DNA of 64,000 nt from JAPLJU01 sp036725345 (GTDB lineage Bacteria > Desulfobacterota > Syntrophia > Syntrophales > UBA2192). Below, piece after piece: positions 61,200 through 64,000 of this stretch. The notes below the pieces were generated by a model. That model was given only the letters and a program-made list of their open reading frames with translations, was not told where the DNA came from and ran no database searches. Both the position numbers and the translations under genes were made by a program. Each line of letters opens with the position of its first letter. The first letter of the stretch is position 1. The stretch lies in contig DAIMEJ010000001.1 in NCBI GenBank assembly GCA_036725345.1, positions 62,001-126,000 on the forward strand. Reading direction: 5' to 3'.

Positions 61200-61820
61200 A
61201 TGGAAAGGCTGAAGAGAAAGGAGCGGGAGTTCAAATTCCGGCGTGCCGAAATCCTTGATGAGGCGGAAAAAATATTCGCGCTGAAGGGGTTTCACGAGAC
61301 GACCATGGCCGAAATCGCCCGGTCCGCCGGGTTTGCCACGGGCAGCCTGTACCAGTTTTTCGAGGGCAAAGAGGATCTTTATGCCACGATGATGACGGAA
61401 AAGCTCGGCCGGATGTTCGGCGAAATCGAGCAGTCCGTCGGCCGCGGGCGCGACCCCATGGGGAAACTCAAGGCCCTCGTTTCCTCGCACTTCAAATTCG
61501 TCGAAGAAAACATGGGTTTTTACGGCCTGCTTCTGCGGGGGGAAGGCATTTCCTACTCCGACGGCCGCTCCAGCCTGCGGGACCAAATCCTGAAACAATT
61601 CCTGGATCACGTGGATTTCATCGACAGGCTCATCCGGGAAGGAGTGAAGCGGAACCTGTTCAAAGGTACGAATACCAGGGCCATGGCCTATTCGCTGATG
61701 GGGATGATGAGTTTCTTCAAACTGATGTCCGTCATGAAACCCGAGGGCTCCCTGGTGAAAAAAGTTCCGGTTGTCTTGGACACCTTTCTGAAGGGAGTCG
61801 GAAGAGATGGCGCGACCTGA
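61200..61820 (+). CDS. TetR-family transcriptional regulator
   Basis: A 206-residue regulator. The HTH is IFALKGFHETTMAEIARSAGFATGSLYQFFEGKEDLYATMM near the N-terminus, a canonical TetR recognition-helix region; the rest is an all-helical ligand domain. ATG 61200 has GGAG about eight bases upstream. The gene overlaps the next one by 14 bases, so it likely controls the TolC-type gene and itself. Confidence 0.9.
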   Translation: MERLKRKEREFKFRRAEILDEAEKIFALKGFHETTMAEIARSAGFATGSLYQFFEGKEDLYATMMTEKLGRMFGEIEQSVGRGRDPMGKLKALVSSHFKFVEENMGFYGLLLRGEGISYSDGRSSLRDQILKQFLDHVDFIDRLIREGVKRNLFKGTNTRAMAYSLMGMMSFFKLMSVMKPEGSLVKKVPVVLDTFLKGVGRDGAT

Positions 61821-63168
61821 GAGGGTCCTGGGGCTGTTTGTGGTTTCGGCGACGTGGCTCGTCCTCTGCGCGGCGGCGCAGGCGACGGACCCGGCCGGTG
61901 TCATGACGCTGAAGGACAGTATCGACACGGCGCTGAAGCGGAACGTCATCGTGCATTCGGCGCGGGAAGGCGTCAGGGCCTCAGAGGCGAGAAAGAACGA
62001 GGCCCTCACGGGTTTTCTCCCCCGGTTCAGCACATCCTACAGCTATGCCAGGCTGAATGAACCGCCGAGCGTCAAGTTACCGATCACCGGGTACCAGCCG
62101 GTTGAAACGGGCACGGAGGATAATTACAACTGGTTCGTCGAGCTCAAGCAGCCGCTCTTTGCCGGCGGCAGGATTCTGTCGGCATACCAGGCGAGCAAAA
62201 TCGGGCTGGATATCTCCCGCACGGAGGAAATTTCAACCGTCCAGAATATCATTCTGGAGACCACGGTGGCCTATTTCAATATTCTGCGCGCCGAGAAACT
62301 GCTGGAGGTCGCAAAGCAGTCCGTCGAACAGAGGACGGCCCAGAGGGATCTGGCAAAGGAGTACTTTGATGTCGGGTTGATCCCCAAGAATGATCTCCTG
62401 ACGGCGGAGGTTGAGCTGGCCAACGGGACCCAGCTGCTCATACGGGCGGAAAACGGCCTCGAAATTGCCAGGGCGAAATTCAATACACTCCTCCGGCGCG
62501 ACATCAACGAATCCGTCACCGTCGAAGACATACTGAAGTATGAGCCTTATGGAAGAACCATGGAAGAGTGTTTCAGGATCGCGGCCGGACAACGGCCCGA
62601 AATCAGAAATTCCACCCTGAAGGTGGAACAGGCGGGGAAGCAGGTCGATCTGGCTGCAAGTGAGTTCTACCCCGCGCTGAACCTTTCCGGCAAATACGGG
62701 AGGTTCGGCGATGAGGCGGATCTCTCCGGATCCCTGTACCAGGATTCGGAGAACTGGTCCGTGCTGGCCGTGGCCAGCTGGGATTTCTGGGAATGGGGCA
62801 GGACAAAGTACAACCGGGACTATTACCGCAGCAGGCAACAACAGGCCCGTGACGCCCTGACCGACGTGAAGGACCAGGTGGCCCTGGATGTGAAGAATGC
62901 CTACCTGGTCATGAAAGAGGCGGAAAAACGAATACACGTGGCGGGCAAGAGCATCGAGCAGGCGGATGAAAATTTAAGAATTTATCAGGAACGGTACCGT
63001 GCGCAGGTATCGACGTCCAAGGACGTGCTCGATGCCCAGACCCTGCTGGTGAGGGCCAGGGCTGATTATTACGATGCGCTGAGCGAATACCGGATCGCCA
63101 TGGCGAGACTCGAGCGGTCCATGGGCGTCATCGACGCCCGGGGGGAAGAAAAAGCCCCGTCCAAATAA
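61807..63168 (+). CDS. TolC-family outer-membrane efflux protein
   Basis: A 453-residue protein with a signal peptide (LFVVSATWLVLCAAAQA). It has the two OEP repeats of TolC: first LKDSIDTALKRNVIVHSAREGVRASEARKNEALTGFLPRFSTS, and second near residue 260 (MEECFRIAAGQRPEIRNSTLKVEQAG). It should form the channel for a tripartite exporter, but membrane-fusion and pump genes are not in the window. The TetR gene overlaps its start. Confidence 0.92.
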   Translation: MARPERVLGLFVVSATWLVLCAAAQATDPAGVMTLKDSIDTALKRNVIVHSAREGVRASEARKNEALTGFLPRFSTSYSYARLNEPPSVKLPITGYQPVETGTEDNYNWFVELKQPLFAGGRILSAYQASKIGLDISRTEEISTVQNIILETTVAYFNILRAEKLLEVAKQSVEQRTAQRDLAKEYFDVGLIPKNDLLTAEVELANGTQLLIRAENGLEIARAKFNTLLRRDINESVTVEDILKYEPYGRTMEECFRIAAGQRPEIRNSTLKVEQAGKQVDLAASEFYPALNLSGKYGRFGDEADLSGSLYQDSENWSVLAVASWDFWEWGRTKYNRDYYRSRQQQARDALTDVKDQVALDVKNAYLVMKEAEKRIHVAGKSIEQADENLRIYQERYRAQVSTSKDVLDAQTLLVRARADYYDALSEYRIAMARLERSMGVIDARGEEKAPSK

Positions 63169-63186
63169 ATATTGAGGAGGTGGCCC

Positions 63187-63480
63187 ATGCAGGAATGGAT
63201 CAAGAAGATGATGATGTTCGGTGTCGGCCTTGCCGCTATGACGCGGGATAAGATGGAAGAAATGGTGAATGAACTCGTCAGGAAAGGAGAAATGAGCGAG
63301 AAAGAGGGAAAGGAATTTGTCAATGACCTCATGGAAAAGTCGAGGAAAGTGACCCGGGATCTGGAGGCGAAGACGGAAGAAATGGTCGCCGCGACCCTCA
63401 AGAGGCTCAACATGCCCACCCGCAAGGAACTGGACGAACTCAGGGAACGCGTCGACAGGCTCGAGAAACGGGGAGATTAG
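63187..63480 (+). CDS. Phasin-like helical protein
   Basis: A 97-residue, all-helical, charged protein with a hydrophobic start (MMMFGVGLAAMTRDKMEEMVNELVRKG) and an end typical of the phasin/PhaF-like group (KTEEMVAATLKRLNMPTRKELDELRERVDRLEKR). GAGGAGG precedes the ATG. In other bacteria such proteins coat polyhydroxyalkanoate granules or bind DNA; here the function is not known. The next gene, an ABC1/UbiB-type kinase, starts 10 nt after it. Confidence 0.78.
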   Translation: MQEWIKKMMMFGVGLAAMTRDKMEEMVNELVRKGEMSEKEGKEFVNDLMEKSRKVTRDLEAKTEEMVAATLKRLNMPTRKELDELRERVDRLEKRGD

Positions 63481-63490
63481 GGGACGGTCC

Positions 63491-64000
63491 ATGCGCATAA
63501 GCAAGATCGTCAGTCTGTCCAGGACCTATCGCCATTTGGACCGATACCGCCGGATCCTGTCCGTGATGTTCAAATACGGGTTCGAAGACGTGGTCCATCG
63601 ACTCCACGCGGGACCTTACGTTGAAAAGGGGCTCCAGTTCGGACGGCGGGAAGGCCTGGAAAAGATGACCCGGGCTGAGCGGGTGCGCCTGGCCCTGGAG
63701 GAACTGGGGCCGACGTTCGTGAAAATGGGTCAGGTCCTGTCCACCCGGCCGGACCTGATCCCCGTCGAGTGGATTGAAGAACTGTCGAAACTGCAGGATA
63801 ACGTTCCGCCTTTTCCCTTTGAACAGGTGAAAGAAATCATTGAAGAGGAGTTCGGTTGTCCCCTGGGCGAGCGGTTCGCGTCCTTTGATGAAACCCCAAT
63901 CGCGGCCGCGTCGATCGGCCAGGTCCACAGGGCGCGTCTGATAAGCGGTGAAGAAGTCGCCGTCAAGGTCCAGCGCCCGGGGATTCGCCCTGTCATCGAA
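63491..64000 (+). CDS. UbiB/ABC1-family protein kinase-like ATPase, 3' end cut by the window
   Basis: The first 170 residues of a protein of the UbiB/Coq8 family, which acts in quinone synthesis in aerobes and in unknown roles in anaerobes. Seen are the KxGQ motif in LGPTFVKMGQVLSTRPDLIP and the P-loop-like AAASIGQVHRA, followed by the ATP-binding Lys segment VAVKVQRPG. The window ends inside the kinase domain. Confidence 0.92.
   Translation, partial: MRISKIVSLSRTYRHLDRYRRILSVMFKYGFEDVVHRLHAGPYVEKGLQFGRREGLEKMTRAERVRLALEELGPTFVKMGQVLSTRPDLIPVEWIEELSKLQDNVPPFPFEQVKEIIEEEFGCPLGERFASFDETPIAAASIGQVHRARLISGEEVAVKVQRPGIRPVIE

Overview
The window is 64 kb of GC-rich bacterial chromosome that reads best as Deltaproteobacteria (Desulfobacterota), probably a Syntrophus/Smithella-like anaerobe. 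The evidence is the trmFO-topA-dprA order, acyl-CoA carboxyltransferase and CoA-transferase genes beside hypAB, stand-alone iron-sulfur proteins, and many genes of the kinds common in that group. No rRNA and no CRISPR array were seen.

Layout. 1-5 kb: 3' part of valS, then nadC, birA and coaX (NAD, biotin and CoA cofactor genes) in one direction. 4.7-10.6 kb: a hotdog thioesterase, a duplicated-domain small protein, then trmFO, topA and dprA on the minus strand. 10.7-15 kb: a large lipoprotein, a four-gene tRNA operon (Arg, His, Arg, Lys) with a clear promoter and terminator, and three small membrane or exported proteins. 15-22.8 kb: an acyl-CoA metabolism block (MaoC hydratase, carboxyltransferase, HMG-CoA-lyase-like enzyme, CoA-transferase A and B) followed by hypA, hypB and a [4Fe-4S] protein. 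CoA-transferase A is interrupted by an in-frame UGA followed by a SECIS-like hairpin. 23-32 kb: a cation efflux protein, a glycogen branching enzyme, small DUF proteins, a nitroreductase, a D-2-hydroxyacid dehydrogenase, a TPR protein and two tandem SAH/MTA-deaminase-type amidohydrolases.

32.3-43.0 kb: a 10.6 kb integrated element inserted in the 3' end of tRNA-Leu(UAA), flanked by a 27-bp direct repeat (attL/attR). It carries an integrase, an AlpA/excisionase-like HTH protein, a tape measure protein, an HK97-type capsid protein, a helicase/primase-like replication protein, an SSB-like protein with an acidic tail, an iteron array beside an AT-rich tract, and a divergent promoter with an operator. 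I see no terminase, portal, capsid protease or lysis gene. It therefore looks like a self-replicating phage satellite or a strongly reduced prophage.

43-50.4 kb: lower-GC accessory DNA with a small membrane protein, a methyltransferase and a membrane sulfatase/phosphotransferase (one likely envelope-polymer module), a LETM1-like protein, a lytic transglycosylase, a half-length MFS protein and small membrane proteins. 50.4-64 kb: a J-domain/receiver fusion, a hydrolase, a membrane-anchored methyltransferase, a lipoprotein SppA, two tandem YtxH-DUF948 gene pairs behind a perfect consensus promoter, a TVP38/DedA-like protein, a TM0106-type nuclease coupled to a Dph6-like ATPase, a HAD hydrolase, a patatin, a TetR-TolC pair, a phasin-like protein and the 5' part of a UbiB-family kinase gene.
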